64,000 bases of DNA from CBDAUN01 sp965200645 (GCA_965200645.1 CBDAUN010000003.1:1116001-1180000); one strand, 5' to 3'; positions 9,076-16,960 are shown, numbered from the stretch's first letter. Notes: generated from the sequence alone by a model not told the origin. Numbers and translations: made by a program.

Positions 9076-9540
9076 TTAGGCGTGAATAAATTCACTCATG
9101 TCACACGAATGTGTTCCTTTTGTGAATAAAGCTGCGTGGTCTTCGAAGTCGTCCCAGTTTGCGGTTGGCTTACCAACATAAGGTTCAGCGGAACCTTCCG
9201 GAGTCGTTCGGATAGGAAATTTAAAACGTTTTCGAGTGCCGTTACGGAATTTGATAGTCCACATAATCGACTCTGTACCACGTAGTGGTTGTACGGAGGC
9301 GCCAAGCGGTACGACATCAGCGTAATGTCTAACTTCGATCGCCTGTTGAGGACAAATCTTTACGCAGGAATAGCATTCCCAGCATTGCTCTGGCTCCTGA
9401 TTGTATGCCTTCATTGCATGACCAGTCATTGAACCATCCTTGTCAAGCATCATCAAATCGTGGGGACAAATGTACATACAAGCGGTCTTATCCTGACCCT
9501 TGCAACCGTCACATTTATCAGTTCTTACATAAGTTGGCAT
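9076..9540 (-). CDS. aprB: Adenylylsulfate reductase, beta subunit (2x[4Fe-4S])
   Basis: Iron-sulfur electron-transfer subunit of APS reductase, 154 residues. The first ferredoxin cluster is ligated by Cys10, Cys13, Cys21 and Cys25, with the spaced insertion KGQDKTA that is usual in AprB. The second uses Cys53, Cys56, Cys59 and Cys63 (CWECYSCVKICP). The rest is the AprB tail that wraps AprA (PLGASVQPLRGTESIMWTIKF). The ATG at 9540 has a strong AGGAG eight bases upstream. It is the first gene of aprBA. A TATAAT-like -10 element lies on the minus strand at 9688-9693, but no good -35 accompanies it, so the promoter remains uncertain. Confidence 0.97.
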   Translation of the reverse strand: MPTYVRTDKCDGCKGQDKTACMYICPHDLMMLDKDGSMTGHAMKAYNQEPEQCWECYSCVKICPQQAIEVRHYADVVPLGASVQPLRGTESIMWTIKFRNGTRKRFKFPIRTTPEGSAEPYVGKPTANWDDFEDHAALFTKGTHSCDMSEFIHA

Positions 9541-9897
9541 CGCTTGGACTCCTCGCTAGTAAATTGCAATATTTTGTCATAATTTCAGACGTACTGTTTT
9601 TGCAATTCTGTTGTCGTCTCTATAATTTGAACAGCATAAATTTCGGAAATGCCGCAAATTTAATTTGAATGAATATTGAAAGAATTCATTATAAAGAAAC
9701 AGCGTAAACAAATACACTATTCTGTTTACAGATACACAGCAAACATGAAATATAATTCCAACTATCAAAAATATCTTAGAATTTTATAACCCTCATTGGT
9801 TTCAATCTTGTCAGGTTGTCCGAACAATGTTGATGCCATTGATAAATGATTTCAAAGTCACCAATAGCTTGTTCGAATCTTGTTTCAACTTCCAACG
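9541..9897. other. Intergenic region upstream of aprBA
   Basis: 357 bp between the stop of the DUF523-DUF1722 gene and the start of aprB. It is very AT-rich and contains a TATAAT-like hexamer on the minus strand (9688-9693), about 150 bp ahead of aprB, and the aprB Shine-Dalgarno sequence. No ORF with protein-like composition and no terminator with a clear U-tract was found. Confidence 0.5.
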
Positions 9898-10863
9898 TTA
9901 GTTCAGATTATTATTCTTTAGCCTATCCTTGATTTCCAGACTATCGAAAAATAAGTTGAGATAAGCAGAAGCATCAATAACCTCAATGTCTTCGCAAATG
10001 CTGGAAATGGATTGCTTTATTTCACAAAGAGACACTTCCTCATTGGCATATTGCTGTATTTGGTTAGATAACCGTTCACACTCAATCTCGCTAAGAAACG
10101 GATACAAAAATCCGCAAATAATTCTTAAATCCTGTAATTCGTCATTGTGTAATACATCCCTCGACAAATTGTGCATAAAAGTTGTGATGTATTCTTGAGC
10201 ACTCATGTCACTCTTGGCATAGTTCAATATCTTATTCTCCAAAGTCTCCACGAGATTGAATGAACGAGATTCCGCATTGAATTTAAATTTGTTATGGAAT
10301 TTAACGAGATCTTCAACGGTGATGGGGTTCGGGAGAGCTTGCCATGCCCGATATACAAAAATCCGTTCCATAAAACTCCCTAGAGTTGCCGATGACTGAA
10401 GGCGAACTTCTGTTGCAGTTGGCAACAGAGGATGAGACTGAATAATGACTTCAGAATAAATTCCTGACTGATAGTCTTCAGATTCGTGGCTGCCCGAATA
10501 TCGAACTCTTGCATCGTTTATTCCACAGCTTGGGGATCTGGATTTAAATACGTATCCACTAATTGACTTCAGTTCGGCTGCAGTCTTTTTGCCAAACTGT
10601 TTGAGTTTATTAGTCACATCAAGTTTGAAGTCGTCGCATCGAACCGCACGAACCCCCTTTTTTTCAATCTGGCGCAACTCAATGGGTTTGCGAGGGACAC
10701 CCAATCCAATCTCTACTTCCGGACAAATTGGAACTAATTCAACAAATTGACTAAGGTAATCAACAAGGTCAGAATCGAGTTTGTGCTCACCGTTGTAACG
10801 AACATTCTCACCCAGTAGACAACTACTGATTCCCACCTTAACCAATGAAGACTTCCCTAACAT
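9898..10863 (-). CDS. DUF523-DUF1722 fusion protein (YbbK/TudS-like plus YbgA-like)
   Basis: A 321-residue two-domain cytoplasmic protein. Residues 7-150 are DUF523, with Cys15 in VGISSCLLGENVRYNG, Cys47 in PICPEVEIGLGVPR, and Cys113 in KSRSPSCG. In the DUF523 member TudS, three equivalent cysteines hold a [4Fe-4S] cluster that removes sulfur from thiouracil. That activity is known for TudS and only inferred here. Residues ~190-310 are DUF1722 (YbgA), seen from the conserved FHNKFKF block and the helical C-terminus. The DUF523-DUF1722 order is a common fusion. It lies upstream of aprBA on the same strand, but 357 bp away. Desulfidase activity would fit a sulfur metabolism setting but is not shown. 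Confidence 0.85.
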   Translation of the reverse strand: MLGKSSLVKVGISSCLLGENVRYNGEHKLDSDLVDYLSQFVELVPICPEVEIGLGVPRKPIELRQIEKKGVRAVRCDDFKLDVTNKLKQFGKKTAAELKSISGYVFKSRSPSCGINDARVRYSGSHESEDYQSGIYSEVIIQSHPLLPTATEVRLQSSATLGSFMERIFVYRAWQALPNPITVEDLVKFHNKFKFNAESRSFNLVETLENKILNYAKSDMSAQEYITTFMHNLSRDVLHNDELQDLRIICGFLYPFLSEIECERLSNQIQQYANEEVSLCEIKQSISSICEDIEVIDASAYLNLFFDSLEIKDRLKNNNLN

Positions 10864-11066
10864 ACGAAGAAAGTGCTCGAATCTAGACTTTCTGAAACTT
10901 GAAGTGTGAAATTAATTTCAGATTTAGTGGATTCCAAATTAAAAGGGAAAGTACCTCGACTATGGCATCATAGTACCAACTTTAACTAACCCAAATTGCA
11001 ATTTTTGAAACTGAATTGCCTCGAATTATTCAAGCACTCACATCAAAAAAGAAAGGGATGAACGCA

Positions 11067-12719
11067 ATGAATTCATTAATTCGCACTTTCGTGGTTTTTA
11101 TTATCCTGGCCTTTACTTCTGCTGCCTACGCCAAAGACACTTTGGTCATTGGTATCACGCAGTTTCCTGGCACCTTGAATGCTCATTTCGATTCGATGTT
11201 AGCAAAATACTATGTGCTGAACATGACCTTAAGACCATTTACAGTCTACGACAAGGACTGGAAGCTCATTTGCATGCTCTGCACCGAAGTTCCTACGCTT
11301 CAAAACGGGAAGGCGGTATTAGAAATCTACGAGGGTGATAAACAAGGAATTGCAGTAACCTACAACATTAATCCGGACGCAAAATGGGGTGACGGCACAC
11401 CTGTTACCACAAAGGATGTCGTTTTTACCATTGAAGCGGGTCAACATGTTGACTCCGGCATGATTGGTGGTGATCTGTATCGCCGAATTCGACAGGTTGA
11501 TGTGGTTGACGATAAGACCTTCACACTGCATGTCGACAGAGTAACGTACGACTACAATGCCCTAAGTTTGTATCTGCTTCCGGAACACATAGAACGGGCA
11601 AACTTCGCCAATCCGCTCGAGTTCAAAAATAAAACAGCCTACGATACTGACACCTATAACCCGGCTTTGTACTTCGGACCCTATCGGATTACCAAGGTTG
11701 AGCAAGGCGCATTTATCGAGCTCGAACCCAATGAAACTTGGTATGGACCGATACCACAGTTTAAAAAGATTATCGTTCAAATCATAGAGAACACTGCAGC
11801 ACTACAGGCAAATTTATTGTCCGGCTCTATTGATCTCATTGATGGGTCACTGGGAATGACTTTGGACCAAGGACTTGCCTTTCAAAAGCGCAACCCAAAT
11901 GCTTTCGACTACATCTTCAAGCTAGGGCTGATCTATGAACATATTGATCTAAATTTAGATAATCCTATTTTGAATGACCTACGAGTACGCAAGGCGCTGC
12001 TTCATGGAGTAGACCGCGAAGCGATTAGTCAAAAGTTGTTTAAAGGCAAGCAACCAGTAGCTCATGTCTTTGTCAATCCCCTGGATTCGGTCTACTATAA
12101 ACAAGTCAAAAAGTATGAATTTAATCCTCAACTTGCGGCTGAGTTGCTCGACCAAGCAGGTTGGAGTTTCATAAAGGAAGGAACTCGTCATAATGAAAGC
12201 GGTGAACCGCTCATTCTTGAGTTTGGTACAACTGCCGGTTCTCGAGTAAGAGAATCAGTTCAACAAGTACTGCAAAGTCAATGGCGGGCCATAGGAGTTG
12301 ATGTCCGAATTCGAAACGAACCGGCACGTGTGTTTTTCGGCGAGACCGTACTGAAACGAAAGTTTTCAGGTTTAGTTATGTATGCCTGGATCCAAAATCC
12401 AGAGAGTTCACCACGAGACATCTTACGGTCCGATCGAATTCCCACTGCGCAAAACAACTATGCTGGAAGCAACTACACAGGTTACGAAAATCCAAAGTTG
12501 GATGAGTTGATTGATGCGATGGAAATCGAATTGGATTTCGAAAAGAGGAAGGCAATATGGGCCGAAATTCAAACTATCTACGTTGAAGACCTGCCAATTC
12601 TACCGCTGTATTACAGAGCAAATCCATATATTATTCCCAAGTGGCTTAAGGGAATTGAACCTACTGGCAACTCTGCGACCATATCCCTATGGGTAGAAAA
12701 CTGGAGATATGAGCCATAA
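11067..12719 (+). CDS. Family 5 extracellular solute-binding protein (peptide/nickel ABC type)
   Basis: A periplasmic binding protein of the SBP_bac_5 family (DppA/OppA/NikA-like), about 550 residues. The signal peptide is residues 1-22, with probable cleavage after Ala-Tyr-Ala. Family blocks include the WGDGTPVTTKDVVFTIEAG segment, LRVRKALLHGVDREAI, and the C-terminal KRKAIWAEIQTIYVEDLPILPLYY. The frame is open from a TTG at 11016, but GAAAGGG at 11051-11057 is nine bases before the ATG at 11067, which also gives a clean signal peptide, so this start is preferred. No permease or ATPase genes adjoin, so the partner transporter is elsewhere. The ligand (oligopeptide or other) is undetermined. 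Confidence 0.9.
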   Translation: MNSLIRTFVVFIILAFTSAAYAKDTLVIGITQFPGTLNAHFDSMLAKYYVLNMTLRPFTVYDKDWKLICMLCTEVPTLQNGKAVLEIYEGDKQGIAVTYNINPDAKWGDGTPVTTKDVVFTIEAGQHVDSGMIGGDLYRRIRQVDVVDDKTFTLHVDRVTYDYNALSLYLLPEHIERANFANPLEFKNKTAYDTDTYNPALYFGPYRITKVEQGAFIELEPNETWYGPIPQFKKIIVQIIENTAALQANLLSGSIDLIDGSLGMTLDQGLAFQKRNPNAFDYIFKLGLIYEHIDLNLDNPILNDLRVRKALLHGVDREAISQKLFKGKQPVAHVFVNPLDSVYYKQVKKYEFNPQLAAELLDQAGWSFIKEGTRHNESGEPLILEFGTTAGSRVRESVQQVLQSQWRAIGVDVRIRNEPARVFFGETVLKRKFSGLVMYAWIQNPESSPRDILRSDRIPTAQNNYAGSNYTGYENPKLDELIDAMEIELDFEKRKAIWAEIQTIYVEDLPILPLYYRANPYIIPKWLKGIEPTGNSATISLWVENWRYEP

Positions 12720-12790
12720 ACCACTTTGATGCTACAGGCTATAAAATACCCTGTTCCACCTTAGAGAATTTCACCGATTAAGGAATTTTT

Positions 12791-13270
12791 ATGCATTGGA
12801 TTGCTCTAGCGATAGTATGCGCAGCACTTATCGCTGTCAGTTACTACTCTGGTAAACTCGGCTTCGGACTACTCGCAGGAATCAGCGTGCTTTTGCTTGC
12901 TCTGTACTTTCTGGACACGGATGAAGAGGAAAAAAGCGATTTTCAGGTCGATAACAATCTTTTGGTATTGGAAAACACCAGTCCAACTGGAGCTTACGGA
13001 GATAGTTGGAATTACGCAGGGAGAATCACGAACAACTCAAGCAGTTCAGTAACTGATGTGGAAATCAAAATTACCTTAAGTGACTGCGAATATGAAGAAT
13101 CCAAAGATGAAGATTGTGTGGTAATCGGCGAAGAAGTAGACTTTGTACCAATCAATATTCCGTCACGTCAAGCACGAGACTTTAAAAATAATGTGACATT
13201 TAAAGATGCTCAGCCTAAGGGAATACTGCGCTGGAAGTTTGAACTGGTTGGAGTTCGTGTGGTTGACTGA
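12791..13270 (+). CDS. Two-helix membrane protein with FxLYD-like domain
   Basis: A 159-residue protein of unassigned family. Residues ~3-41 form two hydrophobic helices around a short Gly-rich turn (SGKLGFG), then an acidic stretch (DTDEEEKSDF). The remainder, about residues 55-159, is a beta-rich domain with a YAGRITNNSSSSVTDVEIKITLSDC segment and a ...WKFELVGVRVVD end, resembling FxLYD-type periplasmic domains in pattern. Both Cys residues of the domain lie in DC motifs about 12 residues apart and could pair. Upstream AAGGAA ends six bases before the ATG. Its 3' end is part of a direct repeat, and a decayed copy of the last 28 codons lies at 16131-16217. The function is unknown. Confidence 0.7.
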   Translation: MHWIALAIVCAALIAVSYYSGKLGFGLLAGISVLLLALYFLDTDEEEKSDFQVDNNLLVLENTSPTGAYGDSWNYAGRITNNSSSSVTDVEIKITLSDCEYEESKDEDCVVIGEEVDFVPINIPSRQARDFKNNVTFKDAQPKGILRWKFELVGVRVVD

Positions 13271-13326
13271 TTGAAAATGTTTGCTTACGAGCATTTCGAG
13301 TCACCGCAATATAGACATGTCCGACA
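13144..13326. repeat. Direct repeat A, left copy (FxLYD gene end plus nrdJb tail)
   Basis: This stretch carries the 3' end of the FxLYD-like gene and then, on the minus strand, the last 13 codons of nrdJb. It is similar along its whole length to 16091-16270. The copies are imperfect: 21 of 27 FxLYD codons and 11 of 13 nrdJb codons give the same residue. The left copy keeps the whole FxLYD gene and only a tail of nrdJb; the right copy is the reverse. The two copies bracket the accessory island. Confidence 0.8.
13285..13326 (-). pseudogene. nrdJb tail scar (last ~13 codons)
   Basis: Reading the minus strand from 13326 to the stop at 13285-13287 gives CRTCLYCGDSKCS. This differs at two positions from the end of the intact NrdJb encoded at 16233. 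Nothing upstream continues the gene: the homology stops at about 13326, where repeat B begins. It is a leftover of the gene boundary duplicated at both sides of the island, not a functional gene. Confidence 0.75.
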
Positions 13327-13328
13327 AA

Positions 13329-13470
13329 CTTAAGTTCCGACGTTTTGTCCTGAACCTTCGAACGTCAATTTTGTTCTGTGTTCAGATCAATGGGGTACAA
13401 AGCCCGATGGTGCGATGTTTCCATAGCCTTGCTCGTAGTACCTCTAGATAATTTATTGCTTGAAATTGGG
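13329..13470. repeat. Repeat B, left copy (interrupted)
   Basis: Starts with CTTAAGTTC and follows, with substitutions and small indels, the same order of words as 15920-16060 (GTTTTGT-CTGAA-CTTCGAA, then ATCAATGGG, then GATGTTTCCATA and CTCTAGA). Similarity then breaks off at the transposase remnant and resumes at about 14355-14401 (AAATCAATGACT ... CGGAAGTCAAGAA). The insertion sequence therefore seems to have landed inside this copy. No coding potential is seen. Confidence 0.6.
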
Positions 13471-13499
13471 CCTGTTATCCCTTTTCATTTCCCACCCAA

Positions 13500-14285
13500 T
13501 ACGACCGCGTCCAGATCGCCAAGTCAGTCCCTAACGGCAACCGCGCCTGGCAAAAATTTACCCAACATGTCGGTATCGCGAAACGCGAGATCAAACTGGC
13601 ACCTCTACGTTAACTCGGCAAGCTGATTCTTGCTGAAAAAACACACCAATCCCCCCCCCCTCAACAGAAACTGTTCAGTGTTCAAGTGTACGCCCGGCTC
13701 CTGATCCACACCCTTCAAGGCCAAACGAGCCCAGAAGCGGGGGGGGGGGCAGGCAACAGTGTCGGTCATAAGGGACTAGCGCGCTTTTTAGACTTTCTCG
13801 ACGGCAAGGTCGTCATCAATGAAGACAAACTGGCGGCCGCCCAATGGGACGGTCTGCATGCCATCATTGCCTGGGGCAATGATCAGCTCAGCGCGCAACA
13901 CCTGCTCGGTCGTTATCGTCAACTGTGAACCATTGAACGCAACTTTCGAACCAATAAGCACGATCTACGCATTCGACCGATCTTTCACTTTAAGCCGGCT
14001 CGAATCCGGGCCCATCTGGCGATCTGCTATCTGGCCTTTGCCTGTGTTCAGCATTTAGGTGATCGGCTGCGTCAACTCGGTTATCCCATGAGTCCTGAAG
14101 TGGTGCGTCGAGAACTCAATGCGCTGCAGATGAGTATCTTATGGCGTCCGGGAACTTCGGACAAGTATGTCATGCCGACTCGGGCGACGACAGAGGCTAA
14201 ACTAATTTATCGGTGTTTAGGGTTAAACTGGAACACTGTCCCCTTTGCGCTGCCTAAAGGACGCGCGTCGCCCCCAAGTCGTTAG
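13500..14285 (+). pseudogene. Decayed IS4/IS1634-like transposase
   Basis: One frame holds transposase-like sequence from about 13500 to the TAG at 14283-14285, but it is broken by TAA at 13611-13613 and TGA at 13926-13928, and no proper start is visible. The clearest part follows the TGA: TIERNFRTNKHDLRIRPI, then RIRAHLAICYLAFACVQHL. With the preceding YRQL this matches the Y-x2-R-x3-E-x6-K signature of the IS4 superfamily, except for Leu in the Arg position; the TGA replaces an expected Trp. Base composition is visibly richer in G+C than the surroundings, pointing to foreign origin. The N-terminal catalytic part is missing. Terminal inverted repeats were not recognised. Confidence 0.7.
13651..13749. 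repeat. C10 and G11 homopolymer tracts in the transposase remnant
   Basis: Ten consecutive C at 13651-13660 and eleven consecutive G at 13739-13749 lie 78 bp apart inside the decayed transposase. The reading frame before, between and after them stays the same, so the present lengths do not shift it. Such runs are prone to slippage and to assembly error. Confidence 0.9.
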
Positions 14286-14310
14286 GTCTTCTTTTTTTGT
14301 TCTTTATCTG

Positions 14311-14329
14311 ACATCGGAAATTCCGATGT
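14311..14329. other. Perfect inverted repeat just after the transposase remnant
   Basis: Arms ACATCGGAA and TTCCGATGT surround a single A. It lies 26 bp after the transposase stop and after a T-rich run (TTCTTTTTTTGTTC). It could be an element end, a terminator-like structure or an operator; nothing in the sequence decides. Confidence 0.4.
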
Positions 14330-14473
14330 AGTGCTCAATATTGACTTGTTGTCCTTTTAAATCAATGACTCAAAAGTGAAAATGTCGGAAGTCAAGAAAT
14401 ATGTCTTTGCTTTGCGTCAATCGAACTAACTATTCAAAGCATAGACACGGTAAATCAGAGACATTCCGTATCT

Positions 14474-15493
14474 CTACGAGCCAACTCCGTTCAACTTATG
14501 CCGCAGTTCGGAAACATCATCCGGCGATAGACCACTGTGCTTGACCACTGTCGAATCGTCGAAATTATCACGAAGTAAACTCTCTGCAAACTCCCAGTTT
14601 CGTTCCTGAGTTGCTTCCTGTCTACCTTCCTGTCTACCTTCTTGTATTCCTTCTTGTATTCCTTCTTGTCTAGCTTCTAGTCTGTCTTGCAGAGTGTAGG
14701 CATCTAATATTGTTAAAACTTTTTTCATGATTCTCTTGTCCGGTTCAACATTCAGTTTCTCAATCTCTATGAGTCGCTCACGACTTTTATACTTCGGGTC
14801 CCGCTGACTGACATAGGCCACCATGGAGGCACACAACGAATCGTAACCCGCCATGCCATGTAACTTTTCAGACGCCAGGCGTAACATCTGGCCCACCACT
14901 GCATCGTCCAAATGCCATATATGTGTAAGAATATAGAATACTGAGGCAAACTTCAAATCCTGTGCAACCTTAACCACTGGCTCGTCCATTAAATTGACAA
15001 ACAGCACTCGAAAGTGCAGTGACTTAACATCGTGCTTTCGAAGCTCCTCGGACAACAGTTTCAGCGAGGCGGGATGCGTGGGATCGAAGTCCCAGTGCTG
15101 TTCACCGTGATACACCACTACGGCCATCACCAACGCATTAGGATGTGCATAGCCGACACTGTACATATACCTTGCCACCTGATCGATTGTATGGGAGTCC
15201 GGATGACTTTTGAACTCAAGCACGAACTGCGCCCGAGGGTCTGCTTCACTGGCCTGGTTGATCTTCATCGACATTAGACCATCGGGACGAAGTTCCACCT
15301 GCCATGCACTGCCTAAAATCTCGGTTTGGTAGTCAATGTGGTCGGTATCAAGTTCCGATCGTAATGCACTGGGCAGTGACAGTTCGACAAGTTCCTGGCG
15401 TAAGCCGGGAAACGACGCTAATACGTCTTTGAAAAACAGATCGTGATACGGCATCCTCGAAGCAGGGTTGTCGGTTGTGGTTTTAGAACTCAT
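14474..15493 (-). CDS. Rpn family recombination-promoting nuclease / putative transposase
   Basis: A 339-residue protein of the Rpn (PDDEXK) type. The N-terminus has the family opening YHDLFFKDVLASFPGLRQEL, followed by the nuclease core with Asp71 and VLEFKSHPD (Glu93, Lys95). This resembles the D...ExK layout of Rpn proteins, which are DNA endonucleases linked to RecA-independent recombination. A helical middle follows. A Gln-Glu-Gly-rich tandem repeat at about residues 270-293 is common in this family and is thought to vary in length. The ATG at 15493 has AGGAAGG about five bases upstream. It looks intact and lies in the accessory island beside a dead transposase. Its function in the cell is inferred. 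Confidence 0.85.
   Translation of the reverse strand: MSSKTTTDNPASRMPYHDLFFKDVLASFPGLRQELVELSLPSALRSELDTDHIDYQTEILGSAWQVELRPDGLMSMKINQASEADPRAQFVLEFKSHPDSHTIDQVARYMYSVGYAHPNALVMAVVVYHGEQHWDFDPTHPASLKLLSEELRKHDVKSLHFRVLFVNLMDEPVVKVAQDLKFASVFYILTHIWHLDDAVVGQMLRLASEKLHGMAGYDSLCASMVAYVSQRDPKYKSRERLIEIEKLNVEPDKRIMKKVLTILDAYTLQDRLEARQEGIQEGIQEGRQEGRQEATQERNWEFAESLLRDNFDDSTVVKHSGLSPDDVSELRHKLNGVGS
14613..14684. repeat. 12-bp tandem repeat in the Rpn gene, about 6 units
   Basis: Six imperfect units of 12 bp (minus-strand sense: CAAGAAGGA-type units) encode the repeated Gln-Glu-Gly-Ile/Arg tetrapeptide. The multiple-of-three unit means copy number change would alter length without shifting the frame. 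Confidence 0.85.
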
Positions 15494-15919
15494 TATGACC
15501 TTCCTAATAGTTTATGAGTACAGTTTGTAATAAAGGGTATGTCGATGTTGAGGTTGACTATGTCAGACTGAAGACGAAATCAACTACTTCGAAACTACTC
15601 ACACCAAGTCGAATGCAACGCAACTTAAGTATTGTAAACCTTTTAATTTGACTCTATTTTTGAATCAAACCGTCAATTCACTGAAATAGCACAACTGAGT
15701 GTCAAATACTGAAGTCAGTTTATCTCTATAATGAAAAATATTAGTGTCTGACAGTAACTCGACGTCATCAGTGAACTCAAATCTCACCTTTGATGACTTA
15801 AGGCTTCATGCTGTTTGCTGATTGAACACCTGAATCAAATTCATCTATTCTCTACACTAAGCGGCCGTATACCACCATGATGAGCTTCTTTTTCTGGACC
15901 AAGACCTTGCACATTGTTG

Positions 15920-16104
15920 CTTAAGTTCAGATGTTTTGTTCTGAATCTTCGAATATCGAAATCTCTTCGGTCTTTAAAATCAATGGGTTACTACCGCCAA
16001 TGTTTCAATATCTCTAGACAGTCCATTGAAGTACCCCTTTTTGAATTGTGGCAATTCAAAATCAATGACTTACCTACGATAACGCCGGAAGTCAAGAATC
16101 AATA
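15920..16104. repeat. Repeat B, right copy
   Basis: Begins CTTAAGTTC and runs to CGGAAGTCAAGAAT, matching the two separated parts of the left copy (13329-13470 and about 14355-14401) in the same order and orientation. It is uninterrupted and directly abuts repeat A. Many substitutions separate the copies, so the duplication is not recent. Confidence 0.6.
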
Positions 16105-16270
16105 TACCGTCACTTCAAACACGAGAATTGAAGAACAATGTGACGTTCAAAGATGCTCAACCTAATGGAATAATGCGCTGGATGTTTGGACTGGCTGAAG
16201 TTCGTGTGGTTGACTGATTGACAAAAGTTAGCTTACGAGCACTTCGAATCACCGCAATTTAGACACGTCA
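16091..16270. repeat. Direct repeat A, right copy
   Basis: Matches 13144-13326 through the FxLYD gene end and into the nrdJb coding end. The stop codons of the two genes are 15 bp apart here and 14 bp apart in the left copy. Before the event the two genes were therefore probably immediate convergent neighbours. Confidence 0.8.
16131..16217 (+). pseudogene. FxLYD-like gene tail scar
   Basis: Reads KNNVTFKDAQPNGIMRWMF and on to VRVVD and a TGA stop. This is codon-for-codon alignable with the end of the intact gene at 12791-13270. There is no start, no membrane part and no earlier domain, so it cannot be functional. Similarity fades upstream near 16091, with an indel that breaks the frame. Confidence 0.75.
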
Positions 16271-16952
16271 GGCAGCCATCAAGAAATACAACCGCCTTAG
16301 TATGGCAGGCACGACACATCTTGGACCCAGCAGGAAAACCACCATAGTTTTCATCGTCCTTTTCTATCAGATTTTGCTGTTCATACTCCCTTCGCTTCTG
16401 CGCCAAATGTTCACGACGAGACTCTGACATTTCATCGTCCTTGATCATGCCTATTGTCTTCATGTGAGTTTCGATGATAGTCCCAATCTCAGCAACAATC
16501 GATGGCATAAATCCGCCGCCGCCCGGCTTCCAATACCCACCGTTGGGGTCGAAGACTGCTTGTAGTTCCTCAACGAGAAATGTGATATCCCCACCCTTTC
16601 TAAACACGGCTGAAATAAGACGCGTGAGTGCGACCATCCATTGAAAGTGTTCCATGTTCTTCGAGTTAACGAAAATTTCAAAAGGTCTGCGACGCTCGTA
16701 TGGTGTGTCTTCATTGAGAATAATGTCGTTTATGGTGACGTAGAACGCGTGCTTGTTTTCCCCGCCAGGCTTGAATTTATAGGTTGAGCCGACCAGTCTT
16801 TGTGGTCGTTCGAGCCGCTCGTGCATTTGTATGATGTTATCGACCGGAGAATCATTTTTTGACACTAGATCCTCAACCTGACTTGTCTCGGAAGGTTTTT
16901 CCTTCCCTACTACTTGGTAGTCAATAATAGTTTTTTCGATTTTTGTAGCCAC
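16233..16952 (-). CDS. nrdJb: Class II ribonucleotide reductase, NrdJb subunit
   Basis: A 239-residue partner of NrdJa, the second half of the coenzyme B12-dependent ribonucleotide reductase in organisms such as Pseudomonas aeruginosa, where the enzyme is split. It contains the TSCPD-type domain (NKHAFYVTINDIILNEDTPYE region, then NSKNMEHFQWMVALTRLISAVFRKGGD). The C-terminal Cys-rich tail (CRAC, CLTCLNC, ending DSKCS) probably forms a zinc ribbon and carries the thiols that re-reduce the active site. It follows nrdJa after only 8 bp, so the two are co-transcribed. The last codons are duplicated at 13285-13326. Confidence 0.9.
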   Translation of the reverse strand: MATKIEKTIIDYQVVGKEKPSETSQVEDLVSKNDSPVDNIIQMHERLERPQRLVGSTYKFKPGGENKHAFYVTINDIILNEDTPYERRRPFEIFVNSKNMEHFQWMVALTRLISAVFRKGGDITFLVEELQAVFDPNGGYWKPGGGGFMPSIVAEIGTIIETHMKTIGMIKDDEMSESRREHLAQKRREYEQQNLIEKDDENYGGFPAGSKMCRACHTKAVVFLDGCLTCLNCGDSKCS

Positions 16953-16960
16953 GATATTTC

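Larger units (their letters stand above)
15494..16232. other. Intergenic region with repeat B and a gene scar
   Basis: 739 bp with no intact gene. From 15494 to about 15919 it is AT-rich with no recognisable feature. The right copies of repeats B and A follow, and the region ends at the nrdJb stop codon. Confidence 0.6.

Noticed and set aside
7100..9540. Fumarate reductase/succinate dehydrogenase flavoprotein plus ferredoxin
   Set aside because: The AprB-type cysteine spacing and AprA-specific segments fit APS reductase; the length of both subunits agrees.
11016..11066. Longer start (TTG) of the solute-binding protein
   Set aside because: GAAAGGG is correctly spaced for the ATG at 11067, which gives a standard signal peptide.
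14613..14684. CRISPR-like array
   Set aside because: The 12-bp units are directly adjacent, without spacers, and encode a Gln-Glu-Gly repeat in an Rpn gene.
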